Assembly: GCF_007747795.1 (NCBI RefSeq)
Contig: NZ_CP036275.1
Location: forward strand, 3,960,001 to 4,024,000
Origin: Maioricimonas rarisocia
Lineage (GTDB): Bacteria > Planctomycetota > Planctomycetia > Planctomycetales > Planctomycetaceae
Length of the DNA stretch: 64,000 nt
Direction of reading: 5' to 3'
The notes under the pieces are model-generated. The model was not told where the DNA came from, searched no databases, and saw nothing but the letters and a program-made list of their open reading frames with translations. Position 1 is the first letter of the stretch, and each line of letters opens with the position of its first letter. Shown here one piece after another: positions 49,116 to 58,330 of the stretch. A program made the translations under genes and the position numbers.

Positions 49116-49820
49116 TTATTGCGAGGCAGGCTCCGGCGGTTCCTCACCCCAGCGCCGCATCAGATTCGCCTCGACGCCGAGCTGATCGCACACCCGGCTG
49201 ACGATAAAGTCCACGAGATCCTGCAGGTCCCGCGGCTGGTGATACCAGCCGGGCATCGCCGGCAGCACAACCGCCCCGGCATCGACCAGCCGCTGCATGT
49301 TGCCGAGCTGAATGCTCCCCAGCGGCGTCTCCCGCGGCACGAGGATCAGTTTGCGACGTTCCTTGAGGTGTACGTCGGCGGCGCGGTGTACGAGGTTCGT
49401 CGACAGGCCATTGGCAATGCTGCCCAGCGTTCCCATCGAACAGGGGCAGATCACCATTCCCGCAGTACGAAACGAACCGCTGGCGATCCCGGCACCGTAG
49501 TCGTAGTGATGATGATAGCGGACGATCCCACCCTGTGAGCCGTCCTGGGGGATCACCCTGTTGCCCTCCACCCGCCACGAGACTCGGGGCAACAGTTGGC
49601 GGAGCCGCTCGGAGGCGGGGGCTTCGAGGTCGGGGAGCAACTGCTCGAGCGCAAAGTCATCCGGGCGGATCGTCAGCCCGAGCTCTTCCTCAAAGACTCG
49701 GGCGGCGGCCGGGCTGATCGTCAGATGGACGTTTCTCCCGGCATGCAGCAGCACGTCGAGCAGACGGACGGCATACACGCCGCCACTGGCACCGGTAATC
49801 GCGACGACAAGATCCGCCAT
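49116..49820 (-). CDS. ubiX: Flavin prenyltransferase UbiX
   Basis: 234 residues from the ATG at 49820, with GAGGACGG upstream; E. coli UbiX has 189. It joins dimethylallyl phosphate to FMN to form the prenylated flavin used by UbiD decarboxylases. Marks are AITGASGGVYAVRLL (7-21), IASGSF and MVICPCSMGTLGSIANGLST, and PRETPLGSIQLGNMQRL. A longer stretch between the first and second motifs (about 45-105, including RLRQLLPRVSWRVEGNRVIP) makes it larger than usual. It could serve menaquinone synthesis by the futalosine route, which needs UbiX/UbiD-type enzymes. mobA follows. Confidence 0.9.
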   Translation of the reverse strand: MADLVVAITGASGGVYAVRLLDVLLHAGRNVHLTISPAAARVFEEELGLTIRPDDFALEQLLPDLEAPASERLRQLLPRVSWRVEGNRVIPQDGSQGGIVRYHHHYDYGAGIASGSFRTAGMVICPCSMGTLGSIANGLSTNLVHRAADVHLKERRKLILVPRETPLGSIQLGNMQRLVDAGAVVLPAMPGWYHQPRDLQDLVDFIVSRVCDQLGVEANLMRRWGEEPPEPASQ

Positions 49821-49854
49821 ACCGTCCTCGATTCGCCGCGACGACCTGCACCAG

Positions 49855-49903
49855 CGTCCGGTCAACTGCCGTGTTTTTCGACAAACTCGGCAATGGTGCC
49901 GAA
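49855..49903. repeat. Downstream duplicate of the xylB 3' end
   Basis: About 46 bp (GTCCGGTCA, then CTGCCGTGTTTTTCGACAAA and onward to GTGCCGAA) repeats the last codons of xylB at 49948-49993, including the stop position, with only a few changes. The two copies flank the R1 palindrome. Confidence 0.85.
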
Positions 49904-49911
49904 CGCCGTAG

Positions 49912-49929
49912 GCTGGGACTGGTCCCAGC
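49912..49929. repeat. R1 palindrome GCTGGGACTGGTCCCAGC
   Basis: Perfect 18-bp palindrome, identical to 6115-6132. Here it lies between the duplicated ends of xylB, preceded by CCGTAG and followed by CACGAAGCACC. Confidence 0.85.
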
Positions 49930-49952
49930 ACGAAGCACCGGTCGACATCCGG

Positions 49953-51497
49953 TCAGCTGCCGTGTTTTTCGACAAACTCGGCAATGGTGCCGAAGTCTCC
50001 CTTCAGCGAACCGTACAGCTGCTGATAGATCGTGTGAGCGGCGTTGTAGGTCTTCTTCGCCTTCGCGTTCGCCGTCGTGGTGGTCACGACGTTGATCGTG
50101 GCCGAGCACGCCTCGACCACATCTTTGTAGGCGCCTGTTCCTGCCGCTGCCAGGAGTGCAACCCCGTAAGCAGGACCTTCCGAAGCATTGATGGTGACGA
50201 CCTTCTGCCCGTAAATGTCTGCCTGCAGCTGCCGCCAGAACTCGCTGCGGGCCCCTCCGCCGGAGAGCCGGATCTCCCGGACCGGGATGTCCATTCCCTT
50301 GATAATCTCCAGACAGTCCCGCATCGCGAACGTCGCCCCTTCCATCACCGAGCGGACCATGTGTGGCCGCCCGTGCCGCAGGCTCAGTCCGACCCACGCA
50401 CCGCGGGCGTTGGGATCGGCGTGCGGAGTCCGTTCACCGGTCAGGTACGGCAGGAAGAAGAGTCCTTCACTGCCGGGAGGAGCCTCGGCCGCCTGGGCGG
50501 TCAACAGTGTGTAAGGATCGGCGCCCATCGGGGCCGCCGCAGCGGTCTCCAGCTGCCCCAGCTGATTGCGGTACCACTGCAGGCTGCCCCCGGCCGAGAG
50601 AACGACCCCCATCACGTGCCACTTGCCGCGAACCGCATGACAGAACGTATGCACCCGGCCTTCGGGGTCGGTTTCGACTTCGTCACTGTGGGCAAAGACG
50701 ACGCCGCTCGTCCCCATCGTCGCCGAGATGACGCCCTTACGGACGATGCCGTTCCCGACCGCTCCGGCCGCCTGGTCGCCGCCGCCACCGACGACCGGCA
50801 CGCCGGTCGCGAGTCCGAGCAGTTCGGCACTCGCTTCGGCCAACCGGCCGCTGACTTCTTCGGACTCGTACACTTCCGGCAGCAGGCTCTTGTCCAGGTC
50901 CAGCTTGCCAAGCAGCTTCTTCGACCAGTTCCGTTTCGCGACGTCGAGCAACAGCGTCCCGGACGCATCGCTCACCTCGGTCGCAAACTCGCCCGTCAGA
51001 CGAAAGCGGATGTAGTCCTTCGGCAGCAGAACCTGCACGGTCCTGTCGAAGTTCTTCCGCTCGTGGTTTCGCAGCCAGAGAATCTTCGGTGCGGTGAACC
51101 CCGTGAGGGCCGGGTTGGCGACCATGCCGATCAGCGATTTGCGTCCGCCGGCCCGTTCTTCGATCTCGGCACATTCGGCGGCGGTGCGTTGGTCGTTCCA
51201 GAGCAGTGCCGGTCGAATGACTTCGTGCTTCTTATCGAGAAACACGCTGCCGTGCATCTGACCGCTCAGACCGATGCCGCTGACATCGCCGGCCTTGATA
51301 CGCCCTTCTTTGAGCACGCGGCGGACGGAGCGAATCGTGGCCTGCCACCAGTCTTCGGGGACCTGTTCCGACCAGCCCGGACGGGGACTGTAGAGGGGAT
51401 ACTCCTCGGTTGCCGAAGCCAGGACGCGACCGTCTTCGTGCACGGCCAGCGTTTTGGTGCCACTCGTACCGACATCAATGCCCAGGTAAACGCTCAT
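49953..51497 (-). CDS. xylB: Xylulokinase
   Basis: 514 residues; E. coli XylB has 484. It phosphorylates D-xylulose with ATP. FGGY-family marks: [15 protein letters not shown] (5-19), [12 protein letters not shown] (77-88), WNDQRT near 100, [14 protein letters not shown] with the catalytic Asp241, [20 protein letters not shown], and [19 protein letters not shown]. The C-terminal residues AEFVEKHGS are encoded by the segment that is duplicated downstream. It could equally act on a related ketose. No xylA or transporter gene is close; a sodium/solute symporter lies at 53.3 kb. Confidence 0.93.
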   Translation of the reverse strand: MSVYLGIDVGTSGTKTLAVHEDGRVLASATEEYPLYSPRPGWSEQVPEDWWQATIRSVRRVLKEGRIKAGDVSGIGLSGQMHGSVFLDKKHEVIRPALLWNDQRTAAECAEIEERAGGRKSLIGMVANPALTGFTAPKILWLRNHERKNFDRTVQVLLPKDYIRFRLTGEFATEVSDASGTLLLDVAKRNWSKKLLGKLDLDKSLLPEVYESEEVSGRLAEASAELLGLATGVPVVGGGGDQAAGAVGNGIVRKGVISATMGTSGVVFAHSDEVETDPEGRVHTFCHAVRGKWHVMGVVLSAGGSLQWYRNQLGQLETAAAAPMGADPYTLLTAQAAEAPPGSEGLFFLPYLTGERTPHADPNARGAWVGLSLRHGRPHMVRSVMEGATFAMRDCLEIIKGMDIPVREIRLSGGGARSEFWRQLQADIYGQKVVTINASEGPAYGVALLAAAGTGAYKDVVEACSATINVVTTTTANAKAKKTYNAAHTIYQQLYGSLKGDFGTIAEFVEKHGS

Positions 51498-51680
51498 GGG
51501 TGCTCGTCAGATGGTGAACGGGATGAGTGAGACAGTGACAGCGGGAGTCGTTCGCCGCCGGGAATCTGGCGGGGCTGCTCCCCGTGGCGGGACAGTGTAA
51601 CATGAGCTCACGCGAGAGCGTAGCGGACGCCGCCACCTCGACCGCCTTCGATACTCACCGGTTCTTCCGAGCTGATCCGC

Positions 51681-52799
51681 ATGAATCGCGACAACGTCTT
51701 CGAAGCCTCGATCGCCTATTTTCTCGGTCCGATCGGCGAGCATCTGCAGGACGATTCCGTCACCGAGATCATGGTCAACGGCCATGATGAGATCTACATC
51801 GAGCGGGCCGGGCGGCTGTACCCGTCGCCGCATCAGTTCCTCAGTGAAGACGCCCTGCGGTCGGCAGTCCACAACATCGCCCAGTACGTCGGCCGCGAAA
51901 TCGACGAGGATCGCCCGATTCTCGATGCGCGGCTGCCGGACGGCTCCCGTGTCCATGCCGTCATCCCTCCCAGCGCCCGTCGCGGCACGTATCTGACGAT
52001 CCGCAAGTTCAAGCGGGATATCTACAGTCTGCCGGACTTCGTGCGGCTGGGAAGCCTCTCAAATTCGGCCCGCGAGTTCCTCGAGATCGCCGTGCGGCTG
52101 CGAAAGAACATTGTCGTCGCGGGGGGAACCGGCACCGGCAAGACGACGTTCCTCAATGCGCTCTCGACGGCGGTCCCGGCGGAAGAACGGATCGTCGTCA
52201 TCGAGGACAGCTCCGAACTGCGGCTCGACCAGGAGCACTGTCTGTATCTCGAGTCGCAGCAGGCGGACACGTTCGGTCGAGGCGGGATCACGATCCGACA
52301 GCTGTTTCGTGCGTCACTGCGAATGCGGCCGGACCGGATCATCGTCGGCGAAGTTCGCGGCGGCGAAGCACTCGACATGGTGCAGTCGATGATCAGCGGA
52401 CACTCCGGCAGCATGACAACCGTGCACGCGACGTCTCCGCGGGACGCCATGGTGCGGCTGGAAACGCTTTCGCTGATGTCGGACGTCGAACTTCCCGTTT
52501 ATGTTGCACGGGCCCAGGCGGCTTCGGCAATCAACATTGTCGTGCAGCTTTCCCGCTTCACCGAGGACGGTTCCCGCAAGGTGACGCGGATCACCGAGCA
52601 GTGCGGACTGGATGACCAGAACCGGTTCGATTTTCGGGACCTGTTCGTCTCGCGGCTGACGGGCCACAAGTCGGACGGCATGCTGGAAGCGGCACTTGAT
52701 CCGACGGGCGAGCAGCCGAGCTTCGCGGCCGAGCCGTACGAGTACGGTCTGGAGGGGATGATCTCGCACACGGCCGAACTGTGGAACAGTGGGTCTTGA
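51681..52799 (+). CDS. cpaF: CpaF/TadA-family secretion ATPase
   Basis: 372 residues. A type II/IV secretion ATPase: N-terminal LQDDSVTEIMVNGHDEIYIE, Walker A AGGTGTGKTTFLNAL (147-161), Asp box VVIEDSSELRL, Walker B RPDRIIVGEVRGGEALDM, and the His box SGHSGSMTTVHATSPRDA. It would power Tad/Flp pilus or similar assembly on the inner side of the membrane. The usual tadB, tadC and cpaE neighbours are absent; a TadE-like gene is at the far left of the window and a Flp-like segment occurs in the 22.3-kb gene. It is alone on the plus strand. Confidence 0.92.
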   Translation: MNRDNVFEASIAYFLGPIGEHLQDDSVTEIMVNGHDEIYIERAGRLYPSPHQFLSEDALRSAVHNIAQYVGREIDEDRPILDARLPDGSRVHAVIPPSARRGTYLTIRKFKRDIYSLPDFVRLGSLSNSAREFLEIAVRLRKNIVVAGGTGTGKTTFLNALSTAVPAEERIVVIEDSSELRLDQEHCLYLESQQADTFGRGGITIRQLFRASLRMRPDRIIVGEVRGGEALDMVQSMISGHSGSMTTVHATSPRDAMVRLETLSLMSDVELPVYVARAQAASAINIVVQLSRFTEDGSRKVTRITEQCGLDDQNRFDFRDLFVSRLTGHKSDGMLEAALDPTGEQPSFAAEPYEYGLEGMISHTAELWNSGS

Positions 52800-53295
52800 G
52801 GCCTGACGAGCCGCGACCGTGAGGAAACCACGGAGTTGTCATGACGGTGCGTCGCCCCGGAGGATGAAAACCACTGCGGGGTGCCATGGCCTCGCCGCCC
52901 GGCGGAGTGGCCATGCTGTTTTCTCAAGTCTCGCGTTTCAAGCGAAGTGAACCACGCCCATCACTCCGCTGCGCTTCGTTCCGGGACGTGCCACCCCCGA
53001 AATCACGCCCCAAGTGAGGCGGTCCAAATGACGCGGTCCGTGGGCTTTCGATGACGCGATTCCGCGACGCACATGCTGACCTCAAATGGGCAGGCATCCC
53101 CCCCGTCGTCGCCTCCGTGTCTCCGTGCCTCTGTGGTTGCATCTCAACGTCCCGACTGCGAATCCCCTTCCCCTCACCCCGCACAGGGGATGCGGAACGG
53201 CGGGCTTCCCGTCACAATGATTCGGCAGCACAAAACGTTGCCGACGACCGGCGACGTCCCCCCTTCCCCGCATGCCGATCGGAGGAACCGTCACG
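52800..53295. other. Repeat-bearing intergenic region before the symporter gene
   Basis: About 496 bp. It holds the module at 52826-52915, which recurs at 57696-57780, and at 53112-53138 a 27-bp segment starting CCTCCGTGTCTCCGTGCCTC that is identical to 58391-58417. The ribosome site of the symporter is at its right end. No gene is seen. Confidence 0.75.
52826..52915. repeat. R6 module, copy 1
   Basis: Begins AACCACGGAGTTGTCATGAC and ends with two halves GCCATGGCC and GGCGGAGTGGCCATG around a hairpin. The copy at 57696-57780 matches apart from a few changes and a shorter hairpin. Confidence 0.8.
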
Positions 53296-54912
53296 ATGAT
53301 GCTTGCAGCCTCGGCACTCCGCTGGCAGGACCACACGGTCATCGTTGCATATCTGGCCGGAATGCTGATTCTGGGGACCGCCCTCTCCCGTCGCCAGCAG
53401 TCGGACGAAGAATACTTCCTCGGCGGACGGCTGATGCCCTGGCTGGCAGTCGGCGTCAGCGTCATCGCATCGCTCCTCTCGAGCCTGACGTACCTCTCCG
53501 AACCGGGGGAAATCTGGAACTCGGGCATCACGCACATGTTCGGCAAGATGCTGGCGATCCCGTTCGAAATGGTCTTCGTCTTCCTCGTCTGTGTGCCGTT
53601 CATGATGCGGTTCCGGTACACGTCCGCCTACGAGTACCTGGGAGATCGCTTCGGCTGGGGCACACGGACGCTCGGCGTCGTCCTGTTCATGATCATGGTG
53701 GTCCTCTGGATGGGCTTTGTCGTCCTTGCGTCGTCGCGGGCGCTCGCCGCAGTCAGCGGGATGCCGCTCTGGATGGTCATCGGGACCGTCGGAGTCGTCG
53801 CGACGATCTACACGATGCTGGGCGGACTGCGGGCCGTCATCTGGACCGACGTGGTGCAGGTGATCCTCCTGGTGGGAGGCGGGCTGTTCACGATCGGCTA
53901 TGTCGCATGGACGACCGGGACCGGCCTGCCAGAGTGGATGGCGGCCGCGTCGAAGCACCTGCAGGTGAGCGGCGAATCGCATTCGGTCCCGCTGTTCAGC
54001 CTCGATCCAACCGTTCGGGCGACGGTCATCACAGTGGCACTCAATATGTTCATCTGGCACGTCTGTACTCACACGGCGAACCAGATGACGGTCCAGCGGT
54101 ACTTCAGCACCAGCAGTGTCGGGGCCGCAAGAAGAAGCTTCATCACCGGATCACTGCTCGGCGTGGGACTGAACCTGATGCTGATGGCCGTCGGCCTGGC
54201 ACTCGTGTACTTCTACTTCGGACAGGGCGTCCCGCTGGACAACAACCTCGATGCGTCCGTCCGGCAGGAACGGGATCTGATCTTCCCGACGTTTGCCGTG
54301 CATCGACTGCCGCCTGGTGTGGGAGGTGGCATTCTTGCGGCACTGCTGGCAGCGGCCATGTCGAGCATCGACTCGGGGATCAACTCGATGGCAACGGTAC
54401 TGTCGATCGAGCGGCACCATCGCCGGCGGGCCAATCAGACGCTGCGCGAACAGAGTCACCAGGGGAACCATGTGACCGAAGCCCGCTGGATGACGGCGAT
54501 CTTCGGGGCATTCATCACGGTGGCCGCGTTCGGGCTCGACTTTTTGCCGCAAAGTCTGGGGATCGTGGACGCGATGCCACGGACGTTTAACGCGGTGACC
54601 GGTCCTTTGGGGGGCCTGTTCTTCGTGGGAATGTTTCTGCCGCGGGCCGGTGGTTTTGCCGCATCGACCGGCGCTCTGCTGGGGATGGCGACCAGCATCG
54701 GGCTGGGCTATCGGAGCGAACTGAGCGGCCTGCTGCAGCAGTGGGGCCTGTTGACCGAAACCTGGCCGGCGATCAGCTTCACGTGGGTGATGCCGAGTGC
54801 TCTGGCGGTGACGATCGGCTCGGCGGCGCTCATCTCACTCGTCGTCCCCGGGCGGGAACGTGTATCTGCCGAGCTGACGTGGCGGGGGAAGGAAGGTTCG
54901 AGTCTCGAGACG
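53296..54912 (+). CDS. Sodium:solute symporter family protein
   Basis: About 539 residues from the ATG at 53296, which has GGAGGA nine bases upstream; ATG 53272 is in frame but lies before that site. It is an SSS-family permease with roughly 13 transmembrane helices. SDEEYFLGGRLMPWLAVGVS and SLLSSLTYLSEPGEIW early on, and GGILAALLAAAMSSIDSGINS in the middle, are typical, the last containing the sodium-site serines. It takes up a sugar, organic acid or similar solute with sodium; which one is not clear. The C-terminal tail is short and polar. The stop is at 54913-54915. Confidence 0.9.
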
Positions 54913-55088
54913 TGAGTCTCGAGTCTAACGAGCCGCGACGGTCACGGAGCGGAAGCGGGAACCACAGGGTTGCCATACCCTCACGCCGCAGGCGGGTGGG
55001 CAGGCAACTCGAATCGTTACCAGTCAGCAGGGTGCTGTCGCCGGAAGCGACGCACCATTCGCAGGCTGTTCGTACTCGACATGCAGAT

Positions 55089-55164
55089 GGTGCGTCACGG
55101 GCCGACCGTTGGATGACACGTCACCACCAAAGGAAGCCGCCTGGTCCGCTTGCCGTGACACACC
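55089..55164. repeat. R2 element (GGTGCGTCACGG ... GCCGTGACACACC)
   Basis: 76 bp with the same ends as 37669-37744, 37875-37950 and 41734-41810, and followed by CTAC. The middle differs from the other copies. Confidence 0.8.
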
Positions 55165-55211
55165 CTACGTCTCTGTCAACGTCCTGCCGCGGCCGGGTGG
55201 CCGTGGCTGGA

Positions 55212-55488
55212 GCGAGCAACGCGCGCGAAGCCACGGATGCGAGGAGTTCAAAGCCGGATGCCACGGCTCTGCGCGCCGTGCGCTTCGTCGATGGTCTGAT
55301 CGAGGCCGGTGCTCGGGGATTCCAAACCGCGTCCCAACGGCTCTGCCAGTGTGTGAAAGGAAGGTGTCGTCGCTGAACCACTCCGCATTCCAACTGGGGG
55401 AGCGCTCCCACACGGATTCTTGTGGCTGCGCCACCCAGACCCGTCGTGTGTCTGGGCCACCCGGGGAACGTCTCCGTAACGCACCATC
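55212..55488. repeat. 277-bp long direct repeat, copy 1
   Basis: Aligns without gaps to 57860-58136, with about 15 differences by eye. It contains the R5 palindrome (55262-55280), a hairpin with arms like CCCAGACAC and GTGTCTGGG (55434-55456), and ends at GCACCATC. The copies are in the same orientation on both sides of the GH105-like gene. Confidence 0.9.
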
Positions 55489-55618
55489 CGAACCGGGGGG
55501 CTGTGATGCACTCGCCTGACTTGCGTTTCCCGAGTGCATGGAAACTGTCAACGTCCTGCCGCGCCTGTCCTGCACTCCAGCCACCCTTGCCCGAATTCCA
55601 GGTAAACCGACTGGCTGT

Positions 55619-55688
55619 GGTGCGTCGCCTCCGGCGACGGCCTCCTACGGAACAATGCGATACCAGCACGAAGCGCCAGCGAGTGGAT
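55619..55688. repeat. 70-bp direct repeat, copy 1 (R3 hairpin plus GAAGCGCCAGCGAGTGGAT)
   Basis: Starts GGTGCGTCGCCTCCGGCGAC and ends GAAGCGCCAGCGAGTGGAT. The copy at 58171-58240 has the same length and only a few changes. The end part also occurs, reversed, in the 24-kb repeats. Confidence 0.85.
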
Positions 55689-55733
55689 CGAAAATGCTCA
55701 GACCGGTGGCGTGACGCGTGAGCGTCGTCCCCG

Positions 55734-57557
55734 TCACGGTTCCGACGGAGTCCGTGATTCGTATGCCATCATCTCGGTCGTGACCATTAATGCCATCGCA
55801 CCGCCCCGTTCGTCGAGGCCCAGAACAGCCGTACGGTCGAGGTATGCCCGGAGCGTCTTCTGTTTCCCAGTGCCGGTGCAGACGTCGAACAGTCTTCCGT
55901 CGGGGCCGACACGGAGCTTGATCGCCTCCCACGCGCGCAGTGCGACAGGTCTGTATTTCTCTTCGTCGAGCCAGCCGTGACGGAGTCCGCGGAGGATCGC
56001 GAAGGTGATCATGCAGGTGCTGCTCAGTTCGCGGTAGCTGCCGGGATGGTCGATCACCTGACGCCACATCCCTGTGGGATCCTGGTGGATGACGAGTGCA
56101 TCGAGATGTGCACGAAATGCGGTCAGCATCTCGTCCCGGATCGGCTTGAGCGTCGATCGATCGATGCCACGCGATTCCAGTGCCGAGTCCAGATCGGTCA
56201 GCGCGAGTGCCAACCCAAGTGCGGGAAATCCATTGCCCCGGCCCCACGGCGACTCGTTCAGAGGTGAGTGACGATACAGCTCGTCGTCCCGCACGCAGAG
56301 ATCCCGCATGAACTTCAGGTGCCGAAGTGCCATCTCGAAGTACTTCGGATCGCCTGTAAACCGTCCTGCTGCGGTCAGGATCGGGCAGGCCATGAAGACG
56401 GCATCGCTCATCTCGCTGTGAAACGGCATCGCCTCGCGCGGATTGCCGTCTTCGTCGAAGGCGTAGTCGGCCGCGGCAGTGACCAGTTCGACATAACGGC
56501 GATCGTCGGTGGTGCGGGCGAGTTCCGCGAAGACGAGATGTCCTGCGAGGTGGCTGCCCGAGACACGGTCGCCGAGTGACGCTTTCTCTGCCGAGTGGTA
56601 CGGGGCAACGATTTCTTCCACGGACATCGAAGCTTCGGAGTCGCCGGTCAACTCGGCAAACCGTGAACGTGCCACCAGTGCAAGTGCCGGCTGATACATG
56701 ACGGTCTTCAGATGCTTGCCGTACTGCTTGAGCAGTTGCGTCGCGACCTCGCGTGGCGTGCGGTCGAGCCGGGCGATCGCGTTTCGACGACTTGCCGAGA
56801 AAGGCCCACGCGGCTGCGGGACCTGCTTCGAAAGAACCCCGATCGTGTTGAAGCCGGAGTAATCCAGCACGGCGGGGAGGTTGAGCGTCATCTCTTGGTT
56901 CCAGACCGCCGGCCAGCGGAGTGAGTGCATCTCACCCAGACCGGCAACCGGCTGCCTGCGCAGCGCACCACCGAGCGAATCCTCCGGCCAGGCCACTCCC
57001 TTGCCGTCGGACTCGAACACCTGCTGCCAGACCGGATCCTGCGAGTCCACCAGCTCAAACACGGCATCAGGAGCAAACCATCCGAGGAACCGCCAGATGT
57101 ATGCGGCGGTGGCTGCGTCCCCGCTGCCATAGGCCTGCCCCTGGGGCGGAAACGTGGGCGGGACTGTCGCAGACGCGTCCGATGAGTCTGTCGCTCGCTG
57201 TTTCCGGGCATCGGGATCGGGAATCGGGATAATCGCCATGCACCAGTCATGAAACAGTGAGTCCTCATTCTGACGCTGACGCATCTGCTCGAAACAGCCG
57301 GCAACAGACTCGGGTGAACCGTCGAATGTGCCGACCATTACCGCGCGCACTTTAGGGGTCCGGTAGTCGAGCGCGCCCTCATCCATGAAGCACCAGATGA
57401 GCGATCCCTGCGGGGTGACGCCGATCGGCAGCCGTACCATCCCGGGCCATTGGACGTCGACGATTGCCGCGTCGACCTCGGCATCGAGCTTGTCGTCGGC
57501 GAAGGCTGGCACGGCGATCGTGCCCAGGATGGCTGCTGCGAGGATCGTTCGAACCAT
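55734..57557 (-). CDS. Exported GH88/GH105-like hydrolase with an unknown N-terminal domain
   Basis: 607 residues. Signal peptide 1-20 (ends PAFA). Residues about 300-600 look like the alpha/alpha barrel of GH88/GH105 unsaturated glucuronyl and galacturonyl hydrolases: FHSEMSDAVFMACPILTAAG with an acidic site, FTGDPKYFEMALRHLKFMRD, and SPWGRGNGFPALGLALAL, which resembles the WxRGNGW motif. FAILRGLRHGWLDEEKY and GTGTGKQKTL near the end fit. Residues 25-270 hold no domain I recognise. The role would be breakdown of pectin- or glycosaminoglycan-derived oligosaccharides. The gene is bracketed by long direct repeats and reads against its neighbours on the left. Confidence 0.75.
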   Translation of the reverse strand: MVRTILAAAILGTIAVPAFADDKLDAEVDAAIVDVQWPGMVRLPIGVTPQGSLIWCFMDEGALDYRTPKVRAVMVGTFDGSPESVAGCFEQMRQRQNEDSLFHDWCMAIIPIPDPDARKQRATDSSDASATVPPTFPPQGQAYGSGDAATAAYIWRFLGWFAPDAVFELVDSQDPVWQQVFESDGKGVAWPEDSLGGALRRQPVAGLGEMHSLRWPAVWNQEMTLNLPAVLDYSGFNTIGVLSKQVPQPRGPFSASRRNAIARLDRTPREVATQLLKQYGKHLKTVMYQPALALVARSRFAELTGDSEASMSVEEIVAPYHSAEKASLGDRVSGSHLAGHLVFAELARTTDDRRYVELVTAAADYAFDEDGNPREAMPFHSEMSDAVFMACPILTAAGRFTGDPKYFEMALRHLKFMRDLCVRDDELYRHSPLNESPWGRGNGFPALGLALALTDLDSALESRGIDRSTLKPIRDEMLTAFRAHLDALVIHQDPTGMWRQVIDHPGSYRELSSTCMITFAILRGLRHGWLDEEKYRPVALRAWEAIKLRVGPDGRLFDVCTGTGKQKTLRAYLDRTAVLGLDERGGAMALMVTTEMMAYESRTPSEP

Positions 57558-57695
57558 GATTGCTTCTTGTCATGCAGGGCGGAAGACGGGTGCCGTCAGT
57601 ACGTACGAGCGATTCTGGTCATTCGCCGCGAGGGTATCAATTGCGAGGTTCCGATCGAGCGCGTGAGACTGACAGTGACAGCTGTCGGATTGGGG

Positions 57696-57780
57696 AACCA
57701 CGGAGTTGTCATGACGGTGCGAGGCCCCGGAGGATGAAAATCATCGTGGGGTGCCATGGCCGCGCAGCGGAGTGGCCATG
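57696..57780. repeat. R6 module, copy 2
   Basis: Begins AACCACGGAGTTGTCATGAC like 52826 and ends GCAGCGGAGTGGCCATG. It lies upstream of the GH105-like gene start. Confidence 0.8.
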
Positions 57781-57859
57781 CGGCATGCCTGCCCTTTGAG
57801 GCAAGGTTGAACGTCGAACGACGTTCGCACTGCTGGACAAAGCCAGCAGTGGCACCCAT

Positions 57860-58136
57860 GCGAGCAACGCGAGCGAAGCCACGGATGCGAGGAGCTCAAA
57901 GCCGGATGCCACGGCTCTGCGAGCCGTGCGCTTCGTCGATGGTCTGATCGAGGCCGGTGCTCGGGGATACCCAACCGCGTCCCAACGGCTCTGCCAGTGT
58001 GGGAACGGAAGGTGTCGTCGCTGAGTCAGTCCGTATTCCAACTGGTGGAGCGCTCCCACACGGCTTCTTGTGGCTGCGCCACCCAGACACGTCGTGTGTC
58101 TGGGCCACCCGGGGAACGTCTCCGTAACACACCATC
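57860..58136. repeat. 277-bp long direct repeat, copy 2
   Basis: Second copy of 55212-55488. It keeps the R5 palindrome perfectly (57910-57928, CACGGCTCTGCGAGCCGTG) and the CCCAGACAC/GTGTCTGGG hairpin perfectly (58082-58104), whereas copy 1 has a mismatch in each. Confidence 0.9.
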
Positions 58137-58170
58137 GATACGGAAGAACCGGCCCGAACGACAGATGAGA

Positions 58171-58240
58171 GGTGCGTCGCCTCCGGCGACGGCACCCTAC
58201 GGGACAACGCGATACCAGCACGAAGCGCCAGCGAGTGGAT
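58171..58240. repeat. 70-bp direct repeat, copy 2
   Basis: R3 hairpin GGTGCGTCGCCTCCGGCGAC followed by GGCACCCTAC and, at the end, GAAGCGCCAGCGAGTGGAT; matches 55619-55688. It is 34 bp behind the long repeat, against 130 bp in copy 1. Confidence 0.85.
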
Positions 58241-58330
58241 ACCCGCTGCCCGACCGGGGTCGTGCTGCGTGGACGCATTCGACGACCGGCAACAGCTGAC
58301 CCTGCAAACCGCACGCTCCCGGACGCAGGT

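Larger units (their letters stand above)
54916..55733. other. Repeat mosaic between the symporter and GH105-like genes
   Basis: About 818 bp. In order: an R3 hairpin in reverse (55029-55056), an R2 element (55089-55164), the 277-bp long repeat copy 1 (55212-55488), and a 70-bp module (55619-55688) that begins with an R3 hairpin. Minus-strand ORFs across it are artefacts of the repeats. The stop of the GH105-like gene is at its right edge. Confidence 0.8.

Noticed and set aside
49596-51530. Plus-strand ORF of 644 codons
   Set aside because: Antisense to xylB and ubiX, both well supported.
53272-53295. Earlier ATG for the symporter (53272)
   Set aside because: The GGAGGA site lies between this ATG and 53296, so 53296 is favoured.
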